A model generated the notes under the pieces. That model had not been told where the DNA came from, did no database searches, and worked only from the letters and a program-made list of their open reading frames with translations. A program made the position numbers and the translations under genes. 22,661 nt of DNA from a virus. This document shows, piece by piece, positions 7,011-12,921 of this stretch; the stretch's first letter is position 1, and every line of letters begins with the position of its first letter. Location of the stretch: positions 1 through 22,661 of IMG/VR virus record IMGVR_UViG_3300043446_003824, one strand, 5' to 3'.

Positions 7011-7376
7011 GTGAAAACATGTAGCAAGTGTAAATTAATTTTATTAGAGTCAGACTTTTCTCCATCAAGTGGGGGTAAATATCTAAGGCCTGAGTGTAAA
7101 TCTTGTGCAAAAAAATTGGCAAAAGAAAGAGAAGATCTTAGAAAAATATATGGGTATCCTCAAAAAGGATATATTTGTCCTATTTGTTTAAAAAATGAAG
7201 AAGAGTTAAAGGGTACTGGAGGAAATGCTAGCGTCTGGGTAGTAGATCATAATCATGAAACAAATACATTTAGAGGACATATTTGCCATAATTGTAATAG
7301 AGGATTAGGTGTTTTTCAAGATAGTATTGATAGACTTAATAGGGCTATTGCTTATTTAGTAAGAGATGTGGTATAA
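7011..7376 (+). CDS. Recombination endonuclease VII-like nuclease
   Basis: A 121-residue product. A treble-clef region has C56xxC59, then DHNH (residues 79-82), then C92xxC95-N96-RGLG and a helix ending AIAYLV: the zinc-bound His-Me-finger core of T4 endonuclease VII, which resolves branched DNA before packaging. An extra N-terminal C4xxC7...C29xxC32 zinc knuckle is common in phage versions. The GTG at 7011 is the only start that keeps the first CxxC; it lies 1 nt after the discriminator base of tRNA-Thr, so no separate ribosome-binding leader exists. The mRNA 5' end may be produced by tRNA 3' processing. Confidence 0.88.
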   Translation: MKTCSKCKLILLESDFSPSSGGKYLRPECKSCAKKLAKEREDLRKIYGYPQKGYICPICLKNEEELKGTGGNASVWVVDHNHETNTFRGHICHNCNRGLGVFQDSIDRLNRAIAYLVRDVV

Positions 7377-7377
7377 T
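7369..7377 (+). promoter_or_regulatory. Extended -10 promoter for hsp20
   Basis: TGGTATAAT overlaps the end of the endonuclease gene, with TTGCTT 18 bp upstream as a weak -35. The mRNA would begin near 7384 and open with the hairpin at 7383-7405. Confidence 0.7.
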
Positions 7378-7382
7378 TTTCT

Positions 7383-7405
7383 TGTACCCGCCAAATGGGG
7401 GTACA
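7383..7405 (+). promoter_or_regulatory. 5'-terminal hairpin in hsp20 leader
   Basis: TGTACCC and GGGTACA form a 7-bp perfect stem around a 9-nt loop at the predicted 5' end of the hsp20 mRNA. It could protect the transcript end or regulate it. It does not cover the Shine-Dalgarno sequence (AAGGAG, 7424-7429), so a classic thermometer is not evident. Confidence 0.5.
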
Positions 7406-7435
7406 TAAATAGAACTCGCTGAAAAGGAGAATAAA

Positions 7436-7876
7436 ATGGTAAGTTCATTTGCATGGGATCTATTCAAGGATCCTTTTTTTATTGGCTTCAATCGTGAGAT
7501 GGAGCGTTTAAGTAATGTACAACTGGCTTCTCGCCAAGTATCTTATCCACCATATGATCTAGTAAAAATTGATGATGATAGTTTTAAGCTAGCATTAGCA
7601 GTTGCTGGATTCTCAAAAGATAACCTTTCTGTTACTGTAGATAATTCAACATTGATTATCAAGGGTGATAGCACTGTAGGATCTGAAGATGAAAAGTCTG
7701 AAGTTCTACATAAGGGTATTGCTAACCGTAAGTTCACAAGAACATTTGCTCTTGGTGAATACATGGAAGTAGTTGGTGCTGAAATTAAGGATGGTATGTT
7801 AAATATTGATATTGAACGTATTGTTCCAGAAGATAAGAAGCCAAAAGAAATAGCTATTAAAGCTACTAAAAAGTAA
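7436..7876 (+). CDS. Small heat shock protein, Hsp20/alpha-crystallin family
   Basis: A 146-residue protein of usual Hsp20 length. The N-terminal arm has WDLFKDPFFIGFNREMERL; the alpha-crystallin domain (about 37-128) has DLVKIDDDSFKLALAVAGF, NSTLIIKGD, RKFTRTFALGE and IKDGMLNIDIER; the C-terminal IxI anchor is IAI near residue 140. It acts as an ATP-independent holdase against aggregation. Hsp20 genes are common in aquatic phages, where a role in virion assembly or host stress has been proposed. AAGGAG lies 6 nt before ATG, with its own promoter upstream. Confidence 0.93.
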   Translation: MVSSFAWDLFKDPFFIGFNREMERLSNVQLASRQVSYPPYDLVKIDDDSFKLALAVAGFSKDNLSVTVDNSTLIIKGDSTVGSEDEKSEVLHKGIANRKFTRTFALGEYMEVVGAEIKDGMLNIDIERIVPEDKKPKEIAIKATKK

Positions 7877-7878
7877 AG

Positions 7879-7887
7879 CGGTATAAT
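7879..7887 (+). promoter_or_regulatory. -10 element in front of the structured RNA candidate
   Basis: GCGGTATAAT carries a perfect TATAAT at 7882-7887 just after the hsp20 stop. With the spacing seen at leaderless genes in this window, transcription starts at about 7893-7894, exactly at the 5' base of the 11-bp stem. Confidence 0.55.
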
Positions 7888-7892
7888 AGAAT

Positions 7893-7967
7893 CCCCGCAT
7901 AGGCCTTGGGATGGATTAGTTACCCATTTTATTAATCGGGCCATTGTGCTTGAATTCCTATGCGGGG
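7893..7967 (+). ncRNA. Putative structured small RNA with closed 11-bp terminal stem
   Basis: CCCCGCATAGG (7893-7903) pairs perfectly with CCTATGCGGGG (7957-7967), bringing both ends of a ~75-nt segment together. The 53-nt interior can form further helices, for example TGGG/CCCA, or GATTA/TAATC with ATGG/CCAT. It has its own -10 box and contains no convincing ORF. The size and CCA shortly after the stem (7971-7973 region, CTTCCA) recall a tRNA, but no D or T arm or anticodon arm can be built. No U-tract follows, so it is not a simple terminator. I know of no matching RNA family. Confidence 0.55.
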
Positions 7968-7982
7968 CTTCCAAAAAATATT

Positions 7983-7991
7983 TGCTATAAT
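7983..7991 (+). promoter_or_regulatory. Extended -10 promoter for HNH endonuclease gene
   Basis: TGCTATAAT is an extended -10. ATG 8002 follows 10 nt after it, so the leader is at most a few bases and no Shine-Dalgarno sequence is possible from this start site. Confidence 0.6.
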
Positions 7992-8001
7992 GATAATTGT
8001 T

Positions 8002-8277
8002 ATGACTGAAAAAGAATTAGCAGTTAAAACAAAGCAGCAGTATAAAAAAAGACTTGCTGAGATAAAACAAGCAAGTGGGTGTGTGGACTGCGGAGAAAAT
8101 AATCATATAGTGCTTGATTTTGATCATATAAGAGATAAAAAGTATAACGTATCTAGAATGATACATGATGGGTTTTCATGGAGGGCAATTATGCGTGAAA
8201 TAGATAAGTGTGAAGTTGTTTGTGCAAATTGTCATAGAATTCGTACATATGCTAGATTGACAATGAAAACTGCATAG
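8002..8277 (+). CDS. HNH endonuclease
   Basis: From ATG 8002 the product is 91 residues. Longer in-frame starts at 7960 and 7990 lie in the RNA stem or the -10 box. The motif set is C27xxC30, LDFDHI (39-43, with catalytic His42) and C74xxC77-H78-R79: a zinc-stabilised HNH nuclease of a type common in phages, with the VSRMI..GFSWRAIMREIDKCEVVC body. Such proteins can be free-standing homing nucleases or packaging-associated nickases. It lies far from the terminase gene, which favours a homing or accessory role. Confidence 0.86.
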   Translation: MTEKELAVKTKQQYKKRLAEIKQASGCVDCGENNHIVLDFDHIRDKKYNVSRMIHDGFSWRAIMREIDKCEVVCANCHRIRTYARLTMKTA

Positions 8278-8279
8278 GA

Positions 8280-8285
8280 TATAAT
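8280..8285 (+). promoter_or_regulatory. -10 box with leaderless spacing for zinc-ribbon gene
   Basis: TATAAT overlaps the end of the HNH region; ATG 8292 follows after exactly 6 nt. Confidence 0.6.
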
Positions 8286-8291
8286 TAGTTT

Positions 8292-8459
8292 ATGCCTAAA
8301 TATGATTATAAATGTAATAAGTGTTACTCTCAAATAGAATTTGAGCGTGGTTTTGGGGAAGATAGGGAGCCATCTTGTTGTGGAGAAATTATGTCACGAA
8401 TATGGAACTCTTTTGGCATACAGTTTAAAGGCTCAGGATTTTATTCAACCGATAAATAG
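8292..8459 (+). CDS. FmdB-like zinc-ribbon protein (55 aa)
   Basis: A short gene encoding 55 residues: MPKYDYKCNKC at the start, a CC pair near residue 29, and SFGIQFKGSGFYSTDK at the end. The opening P-x-Y-x-Y-x-C-xx-C and the closing FKGSGFY-TD are both hallmarks of the FmdB zinc-ribbon family, here shortened in the middle. FmdB-like proteins are putative regulators; the phage function is unknown. The -10 box at 8280-8285 implies leaderless translation. It ends in TAG. Confidence 0.85.
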   Translation: MPKYDYKCNKCYSQIEFERGFGEDREPSCCGEIMSRIWNSFGIQFKGSGFYSTDK

Positions 8460-8469
8460 AAAGTAGATG

Positions 8470-8475
8470 TATAAT
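8470..8475 (+). promoter_or_regulatory. -10 box with leaderless spacing
   Basis: TATAAT, then 6 nt, then ATG 8482. An earlier in-frame ATG at 8467 overlaps this box, which argues against it as start. Confidence 0.6.
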
Positions 8476-8481
8476 AATATT

Positions 8482-8757
8482 ATGGCACGTCCAATAGTTA
8501 AAGATCATCCAAGTGCACAAAACTCTGAAAATATTCAGGAATGGACTCTTAATGCAAATGATCGCTGTGATAGATGTAGCGCACAGGCATATGTAAAAGT
8601 AAATGGATCCACTGGAGATTTATTATTCTGCGGTCATCATTATGACAAAATTATGAATGATCCAAATGCTTATACTAAAATGATGTCGTTTATGCTAGAA
8701 GTAATTGATGAACGTGAACGGTTGATTGATAATAGATCTCAAGGTAAGGATTATTAA
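8482..8757 (+). CDS. DUF7455-like zinc-binding protein
   Basis: A 91-residue product with DRCDRCSAQAYVKV and LLFCGHHYDKI. A CxxC followed ~20 residues later by FCxHH is typical of a small, mostly actinobacterial family that I believe is DUF7455; the function is unknown and zinc binding is likely. The C-terminal part is helical and charged. The stop codon overlaps the next ATG by 1 nt, so it is co-translated with the SNase gene. Start chosen by leaderless spacing, as no Shine-Dalgarno sequence is present. Confidence 0.82.
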   Translation: MARPIVKDHPSAQNSENIQEWTLNANDRCDRCSAQAYVKVNGSTGDLLFCGHHYDKIMNDPNAYTKMMSFMLEVIDERERLIDNRSQGKDY

Positions 8758-9164
8758 TGTATCAATATTATGTAAGAGAAGTTAAGTCAGTGGTTGATGG
8801 CGATACTATTGATGTTGTAATTGATTTAGGATTTAATGTTTTATTTGAACAGCGTGTAAGATTGGCTGGCATTGATACTCCAGAATCACGCACTTCTGAT
8901 AAAGCAGAAAAAGCTCTTGGCTTAGAGGCAAAAGAATATCTAAAAAAACAATTAAAAGATGCAAAGTCAATTGTTATCAGAACAGAAAAAATGGACTCTT
9001 CAGAGAAGTATGGTCGTATTCTAGGTTGGCTTTATATAAATGGTGACTCAGAGTCAATCAATAACAAAATGATTATTGATGGATATGCTTGGGGATATCT
9101 TGGAGAAACTAAAATTAAAGATTTTGAAGTATTAAAAAAAGCTAGAGCAAGGTCTGGAAAATGA
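8757..9164 (+). CDS. Staphylococcal-nuclease-like (TNase) nuclease
   Basis: A 135-residue single SNase domain. VVDGDTIDV opens the OB-fold; RVRLAGIDTPESR and YGRILGW follow. Catalytic residues fall at Arg35, Glu43 and Arg87, the very numbers of the S. aureus enzyme, with Asp40-Thr41 for calcium. The family cleaves DNA and RNA with Ca2+. No signal peptide is present, so it is cytoplasmic here; degradation of host nucleic acid is a likely role. It overlaps the thioredoxin gene by 4 nt (ATGA). Confidence 0.9.
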   Translation: MYQYYVREVKSVVDGDTIDVVIDLGFNVLFEQRVRLAGIDTPESRTSDKAEKALGLEAKEYLKKQLKDAKSIVIRTEKMDSSEKYGRILGWLYINGDSESINNKMIIDGYAWGYLGETKIKDFEVLKKARARSGK

Positions 9165-9415
9165 AAACAGTATATTATTTTACTGCAGAATGGTGCCAAC
9201 CATGCAAAAAAACTCGTCCAATTGTAGAAGAGTTAAATCGTGATCAGACAGTTGCTGGATTTCAAATTATAGATGTTGATTTCAACCCTGAATTAGTTGA
9301 TAATTTTGGCATTAGATCTGTGCCAACTTTTATTTTATTTGATAATGGTAAAGAAAAAAATAGAATTACTGGTGGTAAAACAAGAGAGCAGCTAGAGGAG
9401 TTTATCAATGGATGA
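9161..9415 (+). CDS. Thioredoxin-like protein
   Basis: 84 residues with a redox WCQPC motif (Cys12, Cys15) and the cis-proline SVPTF (Pro55), GGKTREQLEEFI at the end. Short but complete thioredoxin fold; a non-canonical QP dipeptide lies between the cysteines. Phage thioredoxins may supply electrons to ribonucleotide reductase or act in replication; no RNR is in this window. ATGA overlap with the SNase stop, 8-nt overlap with the next gene. Confidence 0.9.
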   Translation: MKTVYYFTAEWCQPCKKTRPIVEELNRDQTVAGFQIIDVDFNPELVDNFGIRSVPTFILFDNGKEKNRITGGKTREQLEEFING

Positions 9416-9734
9416 TCATAGCAGGGATATAATGGATTACTTAATATTGAATGGTGCGATACAGCCAGCAGGTGTATCTGAGACTGGTGAACCTTTGTAT
9501 AACTTTACGCCAGAGCTAAAAAATGTTATGCCTTCACTTTATAATGAACACCTAAATTATGTTAATGCAGAATTAATGAAACTATGGGAAAAGGGGTTCA
9601 TATCAATGAATCTCCTGGATTCAAACCCCACAGTTAGACTAACTGATAAAGCTTTTGATGAATTTCAGATAGCAACATTGTCAGAACAAGACCAATTTTC
9701 AATGCGTGAAATCAAGCGTATATTGATGCAATAA
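9408..9734 (+). CDS. Conserved hypothetical phage protein (winged-helix-like)
   Basis: 108 residues with ILNGAIQPAGVSETGEPLY, FTPELKNVMPSLYNEH, LWEKGFISMN and VRLTDKAFDEF. The helical N-terminus and the 'LTDKAFDEF' ending resemble small winged-helix proteins, and I recall similar proteins in actinobacteriophages. No function assigned. GAGGAG 7 nt before ATG; translation coupled to the thioredoxin gene. Confidence 0.78.
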   Translation: MDDHSRDIMDYLILNGAIQPAGVSETGEPLYNFTPELKNVMPSLYNEHLNYVNAELMKLWEKGFISMNLLDSNPTVRLTDKAFDEFQIATLSEQDQFSMREIKRILMQ

Positions 9735-9739
9735 TCTTC

Positions 9740-9748
9740 TGATATAAT
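9740..9748 (+). promoter_or_regulatory. Extended -10 promoter for modular phage gene
   Basis: TGATATAAT is an extended -10 with no strong -35. Transcription would start near 9755, just before AGGAGG (9761-9766), which is 6 nt from ATG 9773. Confidence 0.65.
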
Positions 9749-9772
9749 ATAATTGTATATAGGAGGATTATT

Positions 9773-10762
9773 ATGCCAGTAGGCGGAGGCGGAAAACCAG
9801 CAGGAGGATACCGTGCTGGCAAAAAAGGTTCATATGGGTGCAAGGGATACCCTACGGTAAGTGCAGATGGAACTGTTCATGGATGTCATCCAACTAAGGC
9901 TGCTGCTGCTGCACAGGCTCGTGCAATTTGGGCATCAGTCAATTCTGAAAAGAAAATTGAAATTAAAGATTTAGAAAAAGCAGCTTTTACAGAGGGAGAC
10001 TTTGTAATTGTTTCTTGTGATGACGAAATTCACGTTGGTCGTGTTGAATATGTTATGACTAACGGTGCTTCTGGACTACCTGGATCAGAATATTATTTAG
10101 AAACATCTATAGAAAGTCCTGCACTTGTAGTACGCACTTTAGAGTTTGAATCCGATGGTCAATACTGGGAAGAAACAATGTACTTAGTTTCAGTTGCAGC
10201 AGAAGAAGCAACTAAAATTGCACCACTTCCACTTGATGCAGAAGCATTGATGGTCAATGGACAACTTGTTCCAGAGCCAGATACTATGCCTGGAATGGGT
10301 AAAGCAGATAAACCAAACTATGGTGATATGATTAAGCCACGTCGTGGTGGATCAGAACCTTCTAATGCAAGACTATATACACAAATTTTACGTGAAGCAA
10401 AAGATAAGTTTGATGTTTATCCATCAGCAGTTGCTAATGCTTGGGTAGTTCAAGAATATAAACGTCGTGGTGGAACATATAAGGCAGAAAAGCGTGAGTT
10501 TTCAACAACAACTCGTGAAAGAATGGCAGAAGCAGGAACAGCAATGCCAGATGGATCTTTCCCTATTGCAAATGCAAACGATCTTCGTAATGCAATTCAA
10601 TCTGTTGGCCGTGCAAAAAATTATAATGCAGCAAAAGAACATATTATCCGTCGTGCAAGAGCATTAGGAATGATTGATATGCTTCCAGAAGATTGGAAAC
10701 CAGGTGTTCGCAAAACAATGTGGGGCGGATCCATTTTTGATTTAAATGGTCTAGGTAGATAA
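9773..10762 (+). CDS. Three-module conserved phage protein (DUF6582-like C-terminus)
   Basis: 329 residues in recognisable modules. Residues 1-57: glycine-rich start, then GCKGYPTVSADGTVHGCH-TKAAAAAQARAIWA. Residues ~70-150: a beta-rich domain (TEGDFVIVSCDDEIHVGRV). Residues ~205-235: DVYPSAVANAWVVQEYKRRGG, a segment common in phage proteins. Residues ~240-315: DGSFPIANANDLRNAIQSVGRAK...HIIRRARALG...LPEDW, similar to DUF6582-type domains often linked to capsid or prohead-protease polyproteins. A structural or maturation role is possible. Strong AGGAGG and own promoter suggest high expression. Confidence 0.83.
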   Translation: MPVGGGGKPAGGYRAGKKGSYGCKGYPTVSADGTVHGCHPTKAAAAAQARAIWASVNSEKKIEIKDLEKAAFTEGDFVIVSCDDEIHVGRVEYVMTNGASGLPGSEYYLETSIESPALVVRTLEFESDGQYWEETMYLVSVAAEEATKIAPLPLDAEALMVNGQLVPEPDTMPGMGKADKPNYGDMIKPRRGGSEPSNARLYTQILREAKDKFDVYPSAVANAWVVQEYKRRGGTYKAEKREFSTTTRERMAEAGTAMPDGSFPIANANDLRNAIQSVGRAKNYNAAKEHIIRRARALGMIDMLPEDWKPGVRKTMWGGSIFDLNGLGR

Positions 10763-10905
10763 TGTCATCTGGTAAGTATAAAACAAAGCATCCATTTAAT
10801 CCTGTTCAAATTAAAAATGGGATGATTGTTCGTTTAAGAAAAGATGGAACAGTAAAGGCTGTTCTTGGTAAATATGGGGAGTATGGCAAAGATGTCAAGA
10901 AGTAA
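10762..10905 (+). CDS. Small basic hypothetical protein (47 aa)
   Basis: ATG overlaps the previous stop by 1 nt (TAATG). The 47 residues are rich in Lys and Gly: KHPFNPVQIKNGMIVRLRKDG followed by VKAVLGKYG. The tandem overlaps on both sides (1 nt upstream, 14 nt downstream) and the neighbours' codon habits support a real gene. It may form a small beta-hairpin protein. Function unknown. Confidence 0.68.
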   Translation: MSSGKYKTKHPFNPVQIKNGMIVRLRKDGTVKAVLGKYGEYGKDVKK

Positions 10906-11326
10906 AATTGTTCAACCATCAGATTTGCACAAGGCAGAAACATATGCGCCAACGGCAGGCATGAAATCAGCAGCACGTCGTGCAATTCGTTGGAAAGAAG
11001 AGGGTAAAGCAAAGGGAGCTGGAACAGCAGTAGGGTGGACTCGTGCAGGACAACTTGCAAGAGGAGAAAATCTAAGTCTTGATACAGTAAAAAGAATGTA
11101 TTCTTTCTTTTCTCGTCATGAAGTGGATAAGCAAGGAAAAGATTTTTATAATACATCAAACCCATCAAACGGAAGAATTATGTGGGATGCTTGGGGTGGA
11201 GATGCAGGATTTTCTTGGTCACGTAAAATTGTAGAACGTGCCAAAAGAATGGATAAAGAAATATTTTCGGGATTTGGACAAGATCAAACCAAATCAACTT
11301 CTTTTAATTCCGTATTTAAAAATTAA
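10892..11326 (+). CDS. Conserved basic phage protein with 'NGRIMWDAWGGDAGFSWS' core
   Basis: From ATG 10892 (GGGGAG 10 nt upstream) the product is 144 residues; ATGs at 10865 and 10883 would overlap the preceding gene more. It is basic, with GMKSAARRAIRWKEEGKA, VGWTRAGQLARGE and SLDTVKRMYSFFSRHEVDK before the tryptophan-rich core. I recall this as a recurrent domain in phage genomes, often beside DUF6582-like modules as here, without known function. Nucleic-acid binding would fit the charge. Confidence 0.8.
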   Translation: MSRSKIVQPSDLHKAETYAPTAGMKSAARRAIRWKEEGKAKGAGTAVGWTRAGQLARGENLSLDTVKRMYSFFSRHEVDKQGKDFYNTSNPSNGRIMWDAWGGDAGFSWSRKIVERAKRMDKEIFSGFGQDQTKSTSFNSVFKN

Positions 11327-11337
11327 CAAACAAGTTC

Positions 11338-11366
11338 TTGACTATATCTCCATCTATTGATATAAT
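11338..11366 (+). promoter_or_regulatory. Consensus promoter for the 11390 operon
   Basis: TTGACT (11338-11343), 17-bp spacer, TGA-TATAAT (-10 at 11361-11366, also extended). It lies in the gap after 11326 and should drive the long run of overlapping genes that follows. Confidence 0.82.
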
Positions 11367-11389
11367 GTATATATGAGGTATGAGTAAAC

Positions 11390-11788
11390 ATGGAATCAAT
11401 TAATCTAATAATATTTTTTGTGTTGACTTTTATTGCTTCATTGGGTATAATTAAGTATAGTCAAAAGCTTAGATCTGAGGGGGTAAAAACTATTATGAAG
11501 AGCCAAAGCTCTATCTATAGCATTACAAGACATTTTACTCCTAAAGCACCTAAGAGTAATGAGCCAGCAAATTCTCAGTCCAGGAACTATGTGTCTGAAA
11601 AAATGATTAGGATTATTGCTATTGACGACAGAGCTTATTGGGTAAAAGATAATAAGTTTTTTAGCGCAGATTTAATTGATGGAAAAATAGATCATGACAC
11701 CACACAAGAAGTTAATACTATAAGTATGTCGCAAAAAGATGTGGACAAGATGTTATTTATACTTGATAGATTAAAGGATGAAGAATAA
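11390..11788 (+). CDS. Membrane-anchored conserved phage protein
   Basis: 132 residues: an N-terminal TM helix (about 5-23, LIIFFVLTFIASLGIIKY), a Ser/Pro-rich linker, and a cytoplasmic C-terminal half with IRIIAIDDRAYWVKDNKFFSADLIDG. The latter looks like a small beta domain. I do not recognise a family. First gene of an operon with its own promoter; its stop overlaps the next ATG by 1 nt. Confidence 0.75.
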   Translation: MESINLIIFFVLTFIASLGIIKYSQKLRSEGVKTIMKSQSSIYSITRHFTPKAPKSNEPANSQSRNYVSEKMIRIIAIDDRAYWVKDNKFFSADLIDGKIDHDTTQEVNTISMSQKDVDKMLFILDRLKDEE

Positions 11789-12138
11789 TGATAATTGCAG
11801 TACAGGGCAGTAAAGACTTTGATGATTACCAGGTGTTTTTACGTGCCATGGGAGTAGCAATGTCAAGCATGAATAAAGATGATAAAGAAATTTATATTTA
11901 TTCAATAGGTCCAACAAGAATTAATTCAATGGTTTTGGAGTTTTGTAATCTATCAGAGCGTGGCATGAAGGCCAGGGGTATGAAGATGAAGAGCTACAAG
12001 GTTCCATCCGAATGGATTCTAGAGAATATGGAACATGTAAATTATTTTGCATTTCTCAGCAAGCCAAAACAATCTGTTTCAAAGTTAGTTTCAGAGGCTG
12101 AGTTAAAAGGAATAGAAGTAGGAATTTTTAGATACTAA
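11788..12138 (+). CDS. Rossmann-like (SLOG/DUF2493-like) protein
   Basis: 116 residues starting MIIAVQGSKDFDDYQVFLRAM, which resembles the first strand and loop of DUF2493/YpsA-type SLOG folds (V-x-G-S-x-D-F-D). Alternating predicted strands and helices follow (EIYIYSIGP, VNYFAFLSK, GIEVGIFRY). SLOG proteins bind nucleotides or their derivatives. The assignment rests on a short motif, so it is tentative; presence as a conserved phage gene is likely. Confidence 0.72.
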   Translation: MIIAVQGSKDFDDYQVFLRAMGVAMSSMNKDDKEIYIYSIGPTRINSMVLEFCNLSERGMKARGMKMKSYKVPSEWILENMEHVNYFAFLSKPKQSVSKLVSEAELKGIEVGIFRY

Positions 12139-12149
12139 AGGATAAAGCT

Positions 12150-12359
12150 ATGATTATTAAAAGTTTAGAAAAAATGGAAAAAATTGTATCAAAAAACAAA
12201 AACCTATCATGGGTTGGTTGGGATGTTGTTGATAGAAAAAGATCTGAGTCTGGGCGCACTGCCGTAAGTGGCGTAAGAGTTGACGGAGTTTGGTATCTTC
12301 AAAGAGTATATCCTGTTAGCCGTAATGGATGGGACATTCCTTATAAGTATAAGGACTAG
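12150..12359 (+). CDS. Hypothetical protein (69 aa)
   Basis: 69 residues with NLSWVGWDVVDRKRS and VSGVRVDGVWYLQRVYPVSRNGWDIP. It is rich in Trp, Arg and Tyr and probably a small beta protein; similar 'W.GWDVV' proteins occur in actinophages by my recollection. AAAGGA precedes the ATG by 8 nt. Function unknown. Confidence 0.75.
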   Translation: MIIKSLEKMEKIVSKNKNLSWVGWDVVDRKRSESGRTAVSGVRVDGVWYLQRVYPVSRNGWDIPYKYKD

Positions 12360-12361
12360 AC

Positions 12362-12649
12362 ATGAAGCAGCATCTTTGGAAAGATCAGTCTTCCTGTTTA
12401 GGTATAGATACAAATATCTTTTTTGATAAATACGAAGAAGATATAAATGCACGTCCAATAGTTGATTCTCTTTGTAAGTCCTGTCCAGTTGCTAAAACAT
12501 GTTTTGCTGTAGGTGTATCTGGAAAAGAGTGGGGAGTCTGGGGCGGTATATATCTTGAGGGTGGAGAAATATCAAAAGAGTTTAACAATCATAAGGATAA
12601 AAAAACTTGGGGTGAAACATGGAAAGCTTTGACAACGGAAACGAAATAA
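12362..12649 (+). CDS. WhiB-family Fe-S transcription factor
   Basis: 95 residues with the Wbl signature: four cysteines (Cys12, Cys38, Cys41, Cys47; C-x25-CxxC-x5-C) to bind a [4Fe-4S] cluster, followed by the GVWGG turn (residues 58-62) and a short C-terminal tail. Wbl proteins bind the primary sigma factor and modulate transcription; phage versions can repress host whiB genes, as known for mycobacteriophage TM4. The basic DNA-contacting tail is short (KDKKTWGETWKA). This is the strongest single indicator of an actinobacterial host. Its gene runs 31 nt into the next one. Confidence 0.92.
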   Translation: MKQHLWKDQSSCLGIDTNIFFDKYEEDINARPIVDSLCKSCPVAKTCFAVGVSGKEWGVWGGIYLEGGEISKEFNNHKDKKTWGETWKALTTETK

Positions 12650-12921
12650 CTAATTTCAGATCAATGTGCTCAATACTATCTGAGCTCTGGATGAACTATA
12701 AAGAAGATAAAGATTTTAAAGAGTTTATTGAGTATAATGATTTAGGCTTACCACTTGCATTTTTAATAGACTCTGAAATTGTTGAGTCAACAGATCAAGC
12801 AGAGCAATATGTTAGTGAAACGTGGAATATATTTTTATCAGCGCTTGGTGTTGAAAAAGATACTGGCTGGGAATCACTTGATGATTTATTTAAATATATA
12901 GAAAAGAAAAATGGTAAATAG
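12619..12921 (+). CDS. Conserved acidic phage protein
   Basis: 100 acidic residues with DFKEFIEYNDLGLPLAFLID, VSETWNIFLSALGV and WESLDDLF. The 'F..NDLGLPLA' block is, as I recall, frequent in actinobacteriophage proteins of unknown function. It overlaps the WhiB gene by 31 nt in another frame and the next gene by 11 nt. Helical content is high; no motif for an enzyme. Confidence 0.77.
   Translation: MESFDNGNEITNFRSMCSILSELWMNYKEDKDFKEFIEYNDLGLPLAFLIDSEIVESTDQAEQYVSETWNIFLSALGVEKDTGWESLDDLFKYIEKKNGK

Noticed and set aside
7377-7436. fourU or ROSE-type RNA thermometer for hsp20
   Set aside because: The TTTTCTT that could pair with AAGGA lies before the predicted transcription start, and the only firm hairpin leaves the ribosome binding site free.
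7893-7973. tRNA or tRNA-like gene ending in CCA
   Set aside because: Only the 7-11 bp end stem fits; no T arm with a 7-nt loop, no D arm and no anticodon arm could be built.
7960-8001. Longer HNH nuclease start at 7960
   Set aside because: It lies in the 3' arm of the RNA stem and upstream of the -10 box; codons before 8002 look non-coding.
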